27,553 nucleotides of DNA from Zopfochytrium polystomum (GCA_025765615.1 JAIVFJ010000526.1:1-27553), one strand, 5' to 3'; shown: positions 9,282 through 17,899, counted from the stretch's first letter. Notes: a model not told the origin generated them from the sequence alone. Translations and numbers: made by a program.

Positions 9282-9353
9282 TGTTTCCAATACAATCATC
9301 ACTCCTCTCAGTTCCTTGTCTGCCTTGTCCTGTCCTGCCCTGTTCCTGACATC

Positions 9354-9364
9354 ATAATTCACTT
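9354..9364 (+). other. Self-priming primer binding site
   Basis: ATAATTCACTT lies 2 bp inside the 5' LTR and pairs perfectly with 9271-9281. In Tf1 of fission yeast and sushi-type elements the first 11 nt of the RNA fold back onto the PBS and are cleaved to prime cDNA; the length and position here match that mechanism. Confidence 0.72.
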
Positions 9365-9391
9365 CACCCTCTCCCACTACTCTCTGCCATC

Positions 9392-10315
9392 ATGTCTGAC
9401 CCAAACAACACCTTCCCTGATGCAACTGCCTTCCAAGCCTTGATGGACCAATTACAAGCCCTCTCAAGACAGACACACCAACTTCAAGAACAAGTCCTTC
9501 ACCAGCAGCACCAGCTTCAACAACAACTTCACCAACAAGAACATCAAGCTCTTCCCCTGCCTCAAGCCAACCAAGCAAGAGAGCCCAAGGTTCCCAGCCC
9601 TGACAAGTTCACTGGGCTGGCCAAAGACCTTAGGAACTTCATGGCCACTGTGGAGAATGTCATCCTTCTCCAACCTTCAAGATTTCCCAGTGAGCAAGTC
9701 AAGGTTCTTTTCACAAGCACCCTCCTGTCTGGTCAAGCTCAATCATGGTACAGATCTCTCCCAAGCACACCCACCACCCTGCAAGAGCTCTGGGAGGGGC
9801 TGGAGGCTACCTTTGGTGACCCCTACGCATCTTGGACAGCAAGATCCAAGCTCAAGCATATCAAGCAAGGAAAGCAATCTTGTGTGGCCTACACCAACCA
9901 ATTCAAGCAACTAGCCAGAGACTCTGGATACAATGATGCAGCTCTGATGGAGCTGTACCATGATGGTCTCCATGAGTCTATCCAAGACATGCTCTCCCAG
10001 TCTCTGCACATCCCTGAGACCTTGGAAGAGTACATTCTCCTTGCCATCAAGATTGACAACAGACTCTACTCCAAGAGGCTGAAGCAAAGACAAGTAGGAA
10101 CGACATCAAGACCTACCCCAGTCCCTCAAGCTCTTACAGTTCCTGAACCCATGCAAGTGGATGCAGTTGAGACACTTCCTAAGGGTCCTCTGAGCCAAGA
10201 GGAGAAAACAAGGAGGGCCCAGCAGGGACTGTGTTTCTACTGTGGCTCCAAGGAGCATGCTGTCAAGGACTGCCCAAGGAAGAAGCACCCAAACTCCCAG
10301 GTCCAGGCTCACTGA
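9392..10315 (+). CDS. gag: Gag polyprotein of element 2
   Basis: A 307-residue structural protein that would assemble the particle packaging element RNA. From the N terminus it has a Gln/His-rich segment (residues about 20-60), a Gag capsid domain (about 70-200, with the conserved-type SGQAQSWYRSL), a basic Pro-rich linker, and a zinc knuckle CFYCGSKEHAVKDC near residues 283-296. The ATG at 9392 is the first in the leader, 28 bp after the PBS. The stop at 10313 lies inside a predicted pseudoknot, and ribosomes that slip at 10288-10294 avoid it. Gag is intact, so the element could supply particles even without its own reverse transcriptase. Confidence 0.92.
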   Translation: MSDPNNTFPDATAFQALMDQLQALSRQTHQLQEQVLHQQHQLQQQLHQQEHQALPLPQANQAREPKVPSPDKFTGLAKDLRNFMATVENVILLQPSRFPSEQVKVLFTSTLLSGQAQSWYRSLPSTPTTLQELWEGLEATFGDPYASWTARSKLKHIKQGKQSCVAYTNQFKQLARDSGYNDAALMELYHDGLHESIQDMLSQSLHIPETLEEYILLAIKIDNRLYSKRLKQRQVGTTSRPTPVPQALTVPEPMQVDAVETLPKGPLSQEEKTRRAQQGLCFYCGSKEHAVKDCPRKKHPNSQVQAH

Positions 10316-12600
10316 GGGGCAATTCCCTGGACCCTCCTCCAAGCTGCCCCTGTTTCATCACCACCACCAGCACCACAAACACCTCAGATTCCAAGCCCCA
10401 CCAACTCACCATGGATGTCAAGATTCAACTCTCACCCAAGTCAACCATCACAACCAAGGCCCTTATCGACTCTGGATCATCCTGCAACATCATTGATGCC
10501 ACCCTTGCCAAGTCTTGTGCCATTCCCACCATCAAGAAATCCACACCCCTCAAGGTCCACTTTGCCAATCATGCTCTGTTCAAGGAAATCAGCCATGAAA
10601 CCAAGCTAAACCTCCACATCCAAGACTTTCCACCATCCATGGTCAACCTGGAAGTATTGGATCTTGGCTCACCCACATTCTCTGTCATCCTGGGATTACC
10701 ATGGCTGCAAGCCCAGAACCCTGACATTGATTGGGTCACTGGTCAAGTCCAACCTCCACCAATTGGAACAGTCACCCAAAACTCAAGTCAAGCCTCCAAG
10801 TCTCATGCTCTCAAGTCCCTGATTCAAGGTTCTCAGCCTAGTATCCAAGGTCAACCACAAATGACAGCTCCAGTATCAGCCTGCAGCTCACAGATCCCAG
10901 CCAAGATTCAAATTTCACAGTTCACAGTTCATAGTCAAGATTCCAGTACAGCTCATAGAGCTCACAGTCATGGCCAAGTCTGTAGTTCACAGAACCCACA
11001 GTCAAAGATTCAAGTACCACAGTTCACAGTCCAAATTCAAGATTCAAGCTCCACAGCTCACAGTCTTTGCCAAGAACAGAACCCTCAGTCAAAGATTCAA
11101 GAATCGCAGTTCCCAGTCAAGAATTCAAGCCCCCCCACTGATGAGCACAGAAGGACAGACCTTGCACCTGAAGGGGGAGATGGTTTCACCCCACCATCCA
11201 AGACACACCTTTCACTGTTTCCTGACAGTGTGTGGGCCCATGCTATTTCCAAGGACCCCAAGCCTCACAAGATTCAAATCAGCCAAGAGGAGGAAAAACT
11301 TGAGATACTCAAGACAAGGCATGATGCAGCAACAGCTGGACACCCAGGAGAGCACAAGACATATGAGCTTGTTTCCAGAGACTTCTACTGGCCAGGCATG
11401 AGGAAGTACATCAAGAACTATGTCAGCAGCTGTGAAACCTGTCAAAGAAACAAATCCAGCAGACACAAGCCCTATGGACTTCTGGAGCCCCTCCCAATCG
11501 CCATCAGCCCTTGGTCATCAATATCCATGGACTTCATTGTGAAACTTCCCCCATCCCATGGATTTGACTCTATCCTTGTTGTCATCTGCAGAAGGACAAA
11601 GTTGGCCCATTTCATCCCCTGCACTGAGAATATAGATGCACAAGGAACAGCAGACCTGTTTTTGCAGCACATATTCAGGCTCCATGGGCTGCCTCAGTCA
11701 ATCGTCAGTGACAGAGGACCACAGTTCAGATCTCAATTTTGGAAAGCACTCACAGCAGCCCTTGGAATCAAGTCTCAACTGTCAACTGCTTATCACCCTC
11801 AGACTGATGGACAAACAGAAAGAACAAACCAGACTCTGGAGCAGTATTTGAGGTGCTATGTCAGCTATCAACAGGATGATTGGCCCACCCTCCTTCCACT
11901 GGCAGAATTTGCTCTCAACAATTCTCTCCACTCAAGCACCCAGCTATCTCCTTTCTTTGCAACCTATGGCTTCAATCCAAGAGGAGATCTTCTGGGACAA
12001 GAGACCCTATCCAATGTCCAAGCTCCTGCTGCCGCTTCACACTTACATAAGCTCAAGATCATCAACTCCTTCCTGGACTCCACCCTGAAGCAAGCCCAAG
12101 AAGATGCCTCAAGATTTGCCAACACTCACAGGATGGACCATGACCTTGCTGTGGGTCAGCAAGTTTGGCTTCTGAGGAAGAACTTGCAGACCAAAAGACC
12201 AAGTCCCAAGCTAGACAACCTCAAGTTGGGACCTTTCAAGATCTTGGAGCAAATCAATCCAGTCACCTTCAAGCTGGATCTCCCTGCATCCATGAAGATC
12301 CACCCAGTTTTCCATGTCAGCCTTTTAGAGAAGTTTGTGGCCAATTCCATTCCAGGCAGAGTTGTTCCTCCTCCTCCTCCAGTTGAGGTAGAAGGTGAAG
12401 AGGAATTTGAGGTTGAACAAATCTTGGATGCCAAGTGGTTTGGAAGAACACTCAAGTTCCTTGTTAAGTGGAAAGGTTACTCAGATGCTGACAACACCTG
12501 GGAGCCTGAGTCAAACCTCACTCACTGCCAAGACCTTCTGCTCGAGTTCAAGACCAGGTACCCCACCAAGTTGCAGAAGAGGCCTAAAAGGGGGAGATGA
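10231..12600 (+). CDS. pol: RT-less Pol: protease, integrase, chromodomain
   Basis: A 789-codon open frame; the translated part probably begins near 10294 by -1 frameshifting from Gag. The aspartic protease has ALIDSGSSCNIID (residues about 77-89) and LPWLQAQNP. Residues about 176-306 are a Ser/Gln/Thr-rich linker with imperfect repeats. The integrase has an H2C2 finger (HDAATAGHPG... CETC, about 365-404) and a catalytic triad D434, D494 and E530 with exactly 35 residues between the last two, then ERTNQ and the GPY/F-like C-terminal part. A chromodomain (VKWKGYSDADNTWEPE) closes it near the C terminus. Autonomous relatives carry about 450-500 residues of RT and RNase H between protease and integrase; none is present. 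The text resumes at a post-RNase-H-like RRTDLAPEGGD. The stop lies in the polypurine tract. Confidence 0.92.
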   Translation: MFLLWLQGACCQGLPKEEAPKLPGPGSLRGNSLDPPPSCPCFITTTSTTNTSDSKPHQLTMDVKIQLSPKSTITTKALIDSGSSCNIIDATLAKSCAIPTIKKSTPLKVHFANHALFKEISHETKLNLHIQDFPPSMVNLEVLDLGSPTFSVILGLPWLQAQNPDIDWVTGQVQPPPIGTVTQNSSQASKSHALKSLIQGSQPSIQGQPQMTAPVSACSSQIPAKIQISQFTVHSQDSSTAHRAHSHGQVCSSQNPQSKIQVPQFTVQIQDSSSTAHSLCQEQNPQSKIQESQFPVKNSSPPTDEHRRTDLAPEGGDGFTPPSKTHLSLFPDSVWAHAISKDPKPHKIQISQEEEKLEILKTRHDAATAGHPGEHKTYELVSRDFYWPGMRKYIKNYVSSCETCQRNKSSRHKPYGLLEPLPIAISPWSSISMDFIVKLPPSHGFDSILVVICRRTKLAHFIPCTENIDAQGTADLFLQHIFRLHGLPQSIVSDRGPQFRSQFWKALTAALGIKSQLSTAYHPQTDGQTERTNQTLEQYLRCYVSYQQDDWPTLLPLAEFALNNSLHSSTQLSPFFATYGFNPRGDLLGQETLSNVQAPAAASHLHKLKIINSFLDSTLKQAQEDASRFANTHRMDHDLAVGQQVWLLRKNLQTKRPSPKLDNLKLGPFKILEQINPVTFKLDLPASMKIHPVFHVSLLEKFVANSIPGRVVPPPPPVEVEGEEEFEVEQILDAKWFGRTLKFLVKWKGYSDADNTWEPESNLTHCQDLLLEFKTRYPTKLQKRPKRGR
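10288..10351 (+). promoter_or_regulatory. -1 programmed frameshift signal with H-type pseudoknot
   Basis: CCCAAAC (10288-10294) is in the X-XXY-YYZ register of gag. After a 5-nt spacer, stem 1 pairs GGTCCAGG (10300-10307) with CCTGGACC (10326-10333). Stem 2 pairs AGGGGCA (10315-10321), in the loop, with TGCCCCT (10345-10351). Loops are 7, 4 and 11 nt. Slipping one base back leads directly into the pol frame. Confidence 0.8.
10888..11130 (+). repeat. Imperfect tandem repeats inside the pol linker
   Basis: About three copies of an 80-90 bp unit encode variants of NPQSKIQVPQFTVQIQDSS (around 10888, 10984 and 11080). They occupy the place where reverse transcriptase would be. The single-base frame difference between elements 1 and 2 falls at the end of this block. 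Confidence 0.7.
12586..12600 (+). other. Polypurine tract of element 2
   Basis: AAAAGGGGGAGATGA abuts the 3' LTR and includes the pol stop codon, as expected for the second-strand cDNA primer. Confidence 0.8.
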
Positions 12601-12953
12601 TGTTATGAATCACCCTCTGGAAACCTCTGGAACCTTCTAGAACATTCCTTCATGGAACCTTCTGGAACCTTCTGGAACCTTCTAGAACATTCCTTCATGG
12701 AACCTTGTGGAACCTTCTGGAACCTTCTTTGCTTTCCTGACTTGTCTTGTTGTCATTGGTATCATTGGTATCATTGTATTACTAATTGCTCTTTCTGGAA
12801 CTTTCTTGGAGTCTTGACAAGGAACACTCTCAAAAGGTATAAAAGGGGGATGGGGGACCTGTCCCATCCCTCAAGTGAATTATTGTTTCCAATACAATCA
12901 TCACTCCTCTCAGTTCCTTGTCTGCCTTGTCCTGTCCTGCCCTGTTCCTGGCA
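12601..12953 (+). repeat. LTR shared by element 2 (3') and element 3 (5')
   Basis: 353 bp with the family's ends, except that it terminates CTGGCA instead of CTGACA. It has the ATTGTATTAC variant seen in the 3' LTR of element 1. Pentamer arrays lie at 12620-12727. It is followed at once by a PBS and gag leader instead of host flank. Confidence 0.93.
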
Positions 12954-12978
12954 TCATAATTCACTTCTCCCTGCCATC

Positions 12979-13391
12979 ATGTCTGACCCAAACAACACCT
13001 TCCCTGATGCAACTGCCTTCCAAGCCTTGATGGACCAATTTCACGCCCTTTCAAGACAGATACACCAACTTCAAGAACAAGTCCTTCACCAGCAGCGCCA
13101 GCTTCAACAACAACACCAACAAGAACATCAAGCTCTTCCGCTGCCCCAAGCCAACCAAGCAAGAGAGCCCAAGGTTCCCAGCCCTGACAAGTTCACTGGG
13201 CTGGCCAAAGACCTCAAGAACTTTATGGCCAGTGTGGAGAATGTCATCCTTCTCCAACGTTCAAGATTTTCCAGTGTGAGCAAGTCAAGTTTCTTTTCAC
13301 AAGCACCCTCCTGTCTGGTCAAGCCCAATCATGGTACAGATCTCTCCCAAAGGAGGGCCCACCAGGGACTGTGTTTTTACTGTGGCTCCAT
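12979..13391 (+). pseudogene. gag fragment of element 3
   Basis: The frame starts as an intact Gag N terminus (MSDPNNTFPDATAFQ) with a shortened Gln-rich segment. An insertion near 13275 (CCAGTGTGAGCAAG) shifts the frame. After NHGTDLSQ it jumps to the start of the zinc-knuckle region (GLCFYCGS) and is then fused to integrase sequence. Confidence 0.85.
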
Positions 13392-14378
13392 ATGTCAGCA
13401 GCTGTGAAACCTGTCAAAGAAACAAATCCAGCAGACACAAGCCCTATGGACTTCTGGAGCCCCTCCCAATTGCCATCAGCCCTTGGTCATCAATATCCAT
13501 GGGCTTCATTGTGAAACTACCCCCATCCCATGGATTTGACTCTATCCTTGTTGTCATCTGCAGAAGGACAACGTTGGCACATTTTATCCCCTGCACTGAG
13601 AATATAGATGCACAAGGAACAGCAGACCTGTTTTTGCAGCACAAATATTCAGGCTCCATGGGCTGCCTCAGTTCATCATCAGTGACAGAGTACCACAGTT
13701 CAGATCCCAATTTTGGAAAGCACTCACAGCAGCCCTTGGAATCAAGTCTCAACTGTCAACTACTTATCACCCTCAGACTGATGGATAAACAGAAAGAACG
13801 AACAGACCCTGGAGCAGTATTTGAGGTGCTATGTCAGCTATCAAAAGGATGATTGGCCCACCGTCCTCCCACTGGCAGAATTTGCTCTCAACAATTCTCT
13901 CCACTCAAGCACCCAGCTATCTCCTTTCTTTGCAACCTATGGCTTCAATCCAAGAGGAGATCTTCTGGGACAAGAGATCCTATCCAATGTCCAAGCTCCT
14001 GCTGTGGCTCCACACTTGCATAAACTCAAGATCATCAGCACCTTCCTGGACTCCACCTTGAACTGAGCCCAAGAAGATGCCTCAAGATTTGCCAACACTC
14101 ACAGAATGGACCATGACCTTGCTGTGGGTCAGCAAGTTTGGCTTCTGAGGACGAACTTGCAGACTAAAACACCAAAAGTCTCAAGCTAGACAACCTCAAG
14201 TTGGGACCTTTCAAGATCTTGGAGCAAATCAACCCAGTCACCTTCAAGCTGGATCTCCCTGCATCCATGAAGATCCACCCAGTTTTCCATGTCAGCCTTT
14301 TGGAGAAGTTTGTGGCCAACTCCATTCCAGGCAGAGTTGTTCTTCCTCCTCCTCCAGTTGAGGTAGAAGTTGAAGTTG
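13392..14378 (+). pseudogene. Integrase fragment of element 3 (inactive)
   Basis: It covers the region from just before the CETC half of the zinc finger to the Pro-rich linker before the chromodomain. The first catalytic Asp codon is GGC (Gly, 13499-13501; SMGFIVKL where element 2 has SMDFIVKL). In-frame stops interrupt it (for example TAA near 13786 and TGA near 14063) and the frame shifts several times. It is clearly non-functional. Confidence 0.88.
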
Positions 14379-14379
14379 A

Positions 14380-14451
14380 GAACACATTACCCCTTCTGAG
14401 CGCCCCATTTATTGCGAACACGTTACCCCTTCTGAGCACCCGATTTAAGCC
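14380..14451 (+). repeat. 36-bp direct tandem duplication at the transposon/host boundary
   Basis: Two copies (14380-14415 and 14416-14451) share the core ACCCCTTCTGAGC and differ at about six positions. They begin exactly where the similarity of element 3 to element 2 stops, so they are the first host-side sequence upstream of PAN3. Confidence 0.75.
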
Positions 14452-14735
14452 TTGAACCTATCAAGCCGTTCAAGCCACTATTCCATTGCGACTGAATGGG
14501 GCACGCTGAAAAGGATTTGCACTTAAACTGTTGTCACCATGGACTATATAAGGCGATGCGACTGTGGTACTTCGTGCTTTCACCATACAGAGCAATGCAT
14601 ATCCGACGTGCACACGGTCGTGACAAACGCGGTGGTTCGGCGGGTTCGGCGAAAATCCAAACCTGCGTTTCCGCCATTTGCCACCGACGCCGAAGCTCCT
14701 TCCTCATTCTTGCTGATTACACCGGCTGCTTCGAA
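14452..14735 (+). promoter_or_regulatory. PAN3 upstream region with TATA-like box
   Basis: CTATATAAGG at about 14544-14553 is the only clear core-promoter-like motif, some 185 bp before the chosen ATG. An in-frame ATG at 14496 precedes it, but that would add a Cys/Arg/His-rich segment unlike PAN3 proteins. It is taken as promoter and 5' UTR. Confidence 0.45.
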
Positions 14736-17524
14736 ATGTCATCCCCCGAAACGGGACCAGCTCGTGGGCAAGGCCAGCAGCGTCCTTCCACTCCATCAAT
14801 GCCGCCGGCGATCGTTGATAGCAGCGCTCAATTTGCAGGAAGATCTGGCGATTCGACTCCCCCACCACCCCAGCCACAATTTTCGTCGGCCGGACCAGGA
14901 ACTACCTCAACACAGACTTCTACAAATCTAGCCTCCGTTTCAGCAGTGCCCGGCAGTTCCAAAAAGACGCGAACTTGTCGGAATGTGATCATCCACGGCT
15001 TTTGCAAGTTTGAAAATCAAGGTTGCGAATTCAATCACGATCCGGTATGACTTGAACAGCCAGGGCCGATTGGGGTTGTCATATGCATCTCTTACCCAAT
15101 CCGAATACCACCGTGTGCTTAGCCAACCGCATCTCCCATATCGAGCCGTGCATCCATCGCAGCGTCAGCATCTCCAGCAGGAGCAATCGCTGCTGCAACA
15201 AAATCCGTTAGTCCCGACTTGTCGGTGGCACAAAGGTTCCCAAACCCGCCTCACACAGAATTAACAGAAAGTCACGCCTCCGAGTGGACTCACCCGTGTT
15301 CAACCCAGAAGCGCAAAACTCTCTTGCACCGACGTTTTTCCGAACTCAGTCATTTGGGCAAGGTAAATTGCTCACTGCGCTGAAGAACCACTAAACCCCG
15401 CTATAGTTCCAGGACGTTTTGACGTGCTCGAAGGGTTTGTGCATATACTGCCTGCGAACGGACTGTCGTTGACCACCTAGTAGCCATAATCCATTCGTCT
15501 TAGATGGGTTAAAAGGTGGTTACTACAACCCTGCAGGGCCTCCTGATATGCTGCACGCCTACCATCCCTCGGCAACTATGAACGAAAGCTACTATACAGA
15601 GCGGGTTTGTCTACATAAGTTTGAAGCCCTTCGTTGATCGAATTTTTTCCAGCAACCGAGCATGATGTTCCAGCCCCAGTCGGACATGTTCTTTTACCAG
15701 AACCAAATGCCGCTCCAACCGAACCAGCCAGTATGTGGTCTTCATTCCGTCATCACTGACTTGAATTGTTTCCATCGACCTCATATCCTGCACCATTCCA
15801 TGTAGCTCCAATATCACCTGTACACATCTTCCTTGCCACACGTTGCTAACCTGCACCCAAGCCAAAGGACAATTCACTCTTTTTTCATGTCTGACACTCT
15901 TCGAGAAGACTTAACTCGCAGGAACGAGGCACTTCTTTTACGTCTTGATCCCACGAGTTAGTTTGTCCCCCTTGAATTTCTTTTTTTTGCTAATAAACTG
16001 AAAATTGCGCTCGCTTGTAATGCAGGTCCTGAGTTTGCATCGCTCCCTCAGGAAATATTTTCCTATCATTCTCTGTACCCTTTAGACACTGGAGATAGAA
16101 ATCCGAGTTCCTTTGGTTATCCGACTTCAGTTTACAAATGCACATCGAGAGCCGACGGCTGCTGCTACGTGCTCCGAAGAATCGAAGGTATAGATTTTTT
16201 TTTGTTTGGTTTTTTTTTCAGAGTCCTGAATTGTGGCTTTGACCCTTCATGCTAAGGGTTTCGACTACTGAATGAAGCGGCTATATCCTGCATTGAAAAT
16301 TGGAGACGACTGAAGCACGTGGGGATTGTGTCAGTGAGGGAGGCATTCACCACAAAAGCGTTTGGAGACAACTGTAAGGTCCTTCTGGATCTGGGCTTCT
16401 CGCGATATCCTTAATTTTCCTCTTAGCACTCGTGTTTGTGTACGACTACCACCCAAATTCCAGGACCATCCTTTCGACACACTTTCCGGCACCACACAAC
16501 GCTCCCGTGCCGGAGAAAGTGCTGTGGAGTTATATAACTCAATTAGCCTCGGCCCTCAAGACGATCCATTCAGCCGGCATGGCAGCGCGGGTAATTCAAC
16601 CTACAAAGGTGTTGGTCACTGGGAGAAATATGGTTCGATTAAATTGCTGTGGTGTGCATGATATGATAAGCTACGACGGAAGGAAAACCCATCAGCACTT
16701 TCAGGTTTGCATCGTTACGACATCACCCAAATATCTTAAACTAGTCGAACTAACCCTCTTACTGTTTCTTCATCTTAGCAAGACGACCTGGTTCAATTGG
16801 GCCATCTGATCTTGTCTCTTGCTTGCGGATCGATAACAGCTGTACACAGCCTGCAGAAGTCATTAGATTTCATATCACGCCAATGCTCGCAAGATCTGAA
16901 GGCTGTCGTCATGTACCTTCTATCAAAACCAGCGGGATTCAAAACCATTGATGACGTGATCTCCATGATTGGCCCCCGGATCTTGCATGAGATTAACAGT
17001 GCCCACCAGTGCGTATGTCAAGCTACTTAAATTAATCTATAATCTAACGTCACTAGTTACGCGGACATGCTTGAAGACGAGCTGAGCCGTACGCTTGAAA
17101 ATGGTCGATTAGTACGGCTTTTGACGAAATTAGGCTTCATAAATGAAAGACCTGAGTTGAGTCATTCGCTGTTCCATTTTTTTCCTCTGAACGCCGGCCT
17201 AGATTTGAAATGGACCCAAGCTGGTCGGAGACTGGCGACAGATACCTCCTGAAGCTTTTTCGGGACTATGTCTTCCATCAAGTGGACGAGAATGGTAGGC
17301 CTGTTCTCGACATGTCTCATGTGGTGCAGTGCTTGAACAAGGTACAGATTTCACTTCTCCCACAATTGTGTCTTAATGCCCTCGTTATTGTCCCTCTGCA
17401 GCTCGATGCGGGTGTGGAAGAGAAAGTAATGCTGATGAGCCGGGATGAGCAGTCGTGCTTGATTGTGAGCTATCGGGAACTCAAGCATTGCGTACAGACC
17501 GCTTTTCAAGACCTGGGCAAGTAG
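14736..17524 (+). CDS. PAN3: PAN3, adaptor subunit of the PAN2-PAN3 deadenylase
   Basis: PAN3 recruits the PAN2 nuclease to poly(A)-binding protein to start mRNA deadenylation. Exon 1 (14736-15044) carries a CCCH zinc finger [10 protein letters not shown]...CEFNH. A PAM2-like motif ([12 protein letters not shown]) lies near 15275-15310. Then follow the PAN3-typical LQYHLY segment, the pseudokinase ([39 protein letters not shown]), a coiled coil ([20 protein letters not shown]) and the knob domain to TAG at 17522. Later introns, fixed by frame: 15605-15652, 15731-15805, 15957-16025, 16188-16256, 16374-16426, 16705-16778, 17009-17056, 17156-17202, 17342-17401. Uncertain: splicing between 15045 and about 15268, and whether 15363-15503 is one 141-bp intron or two around a 28-nt microexon. 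The 14736 ATG gives the usual low-complexity N terminus. Confidence 0.93.
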
Positions 17525-17899
17525 CCCCTCCCCACCTGCGGAGAAAAACACTGCTTCTGCTGCAACTGCCGTCCTCGTGACAGCAAGCTTTTCTGAGGAG
17601 ATACTCATCGGTGGCCAACAACCTCTTGGCCACTTGCCCGACCCCTGCTTCAATTTGTTCCAATCTCGTTTTACCACGCAAACACAAAAACAGTAATTCT
17701 TCATTCTTCCACCCACGTCCTCTTCCGCTGTCCCTTCCTGATGAATCCGACACCGTTCGTTTCATTTCGATTTGGTTTCTTCTTCGTCGTCGGTTCTTGA
17801 GGGCTAAAAACGGCATAAACCCAAAAAAAATAACCAAAAAGCCAAAAATCCAGAAAAAAATAAAATCTGATCTTGGAAACCACCATCACATGCTTTGTC
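17525..17899. other. PAN3 3' flank, no gene
   Basis: A C/T-rich stretch followed by an A-rich run (17817-17865) made of AAAAA-type tracts. Plus-strand open frames across it are low-complexity. It probably contains the PAN3 3' UTR and terminator; an exact polyadenylation site is not evident. Confidence 0.45.

Larger units (their letters stand above)
8999..9351 (+). repeat. 5' LTR of element 2
   Basis: A 353-bp LTR with TGTTATGAATC...CTGACA ends. U3 holds the GAA/TTC pentamer arrays (9018-9125). A TATA box lies at about 9234-9242 and the inferred start of R near 9271, 35 bp downstream of the TATA. Confidence 0.95.
8999..12953 (+). mobile_element. Ty3/gypsy LTR retrotransposon, element 2 (RT-less, open gag and pol)
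   Basis: A complete element of 3955 bp on the plus strand: 5' LTR, PBS, gag, -1 frameshift site, pol (protease, repetitive linker, H2C2 integrase, chromodomain), polypurine tract, 3' LTR. Gag and pol are uninterrupted, yet no reverse transcriptase (no YxDD-type motif) and no RNase H are encoded. The 5' flank is the 89-bp tRNA-like segment. The 3' LTR runs straight into the leader of element 3, so no target-site duplication can be scored. It is the least damaged member of the family here. Confidence 0.94.
12954..14378 (+). mobile_element. Element 3: truncated, internally deleted relic of the same family
   Basis: It starts with the PBS (ATAATTCACTT, 12956-12966) and a gag leader that follow the shared LTR, and ends abruptly in the coding region just before the chromodomain. 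There is no 3' LTR. Relative to element 2, two blocks are gone: central gag (between about 13346 and 13348), and everything from the zinc knuckle to the integrase finger (junction near 13391). Point differences, stops and small indels are much more frequent than between elements 1 and 2, so it is an older insertion. Confidence 0.88.

Noticed and set aside
14496..14735. In-frame N-terminal extension of PAN3 from the ATG at 14496
   Set aside because: The added 80 residues are Cys/His/Arg-rich and unlike PAN3, and a TATA-like box lies downstream of that ATG. The 14736 start fits better.
15611..15877. Minus-strand open frame of 88 codons inside PAN3
   Set aside because: It overlaps well-supported PAN3 exons (LQYHLY region) on the opposite strand.
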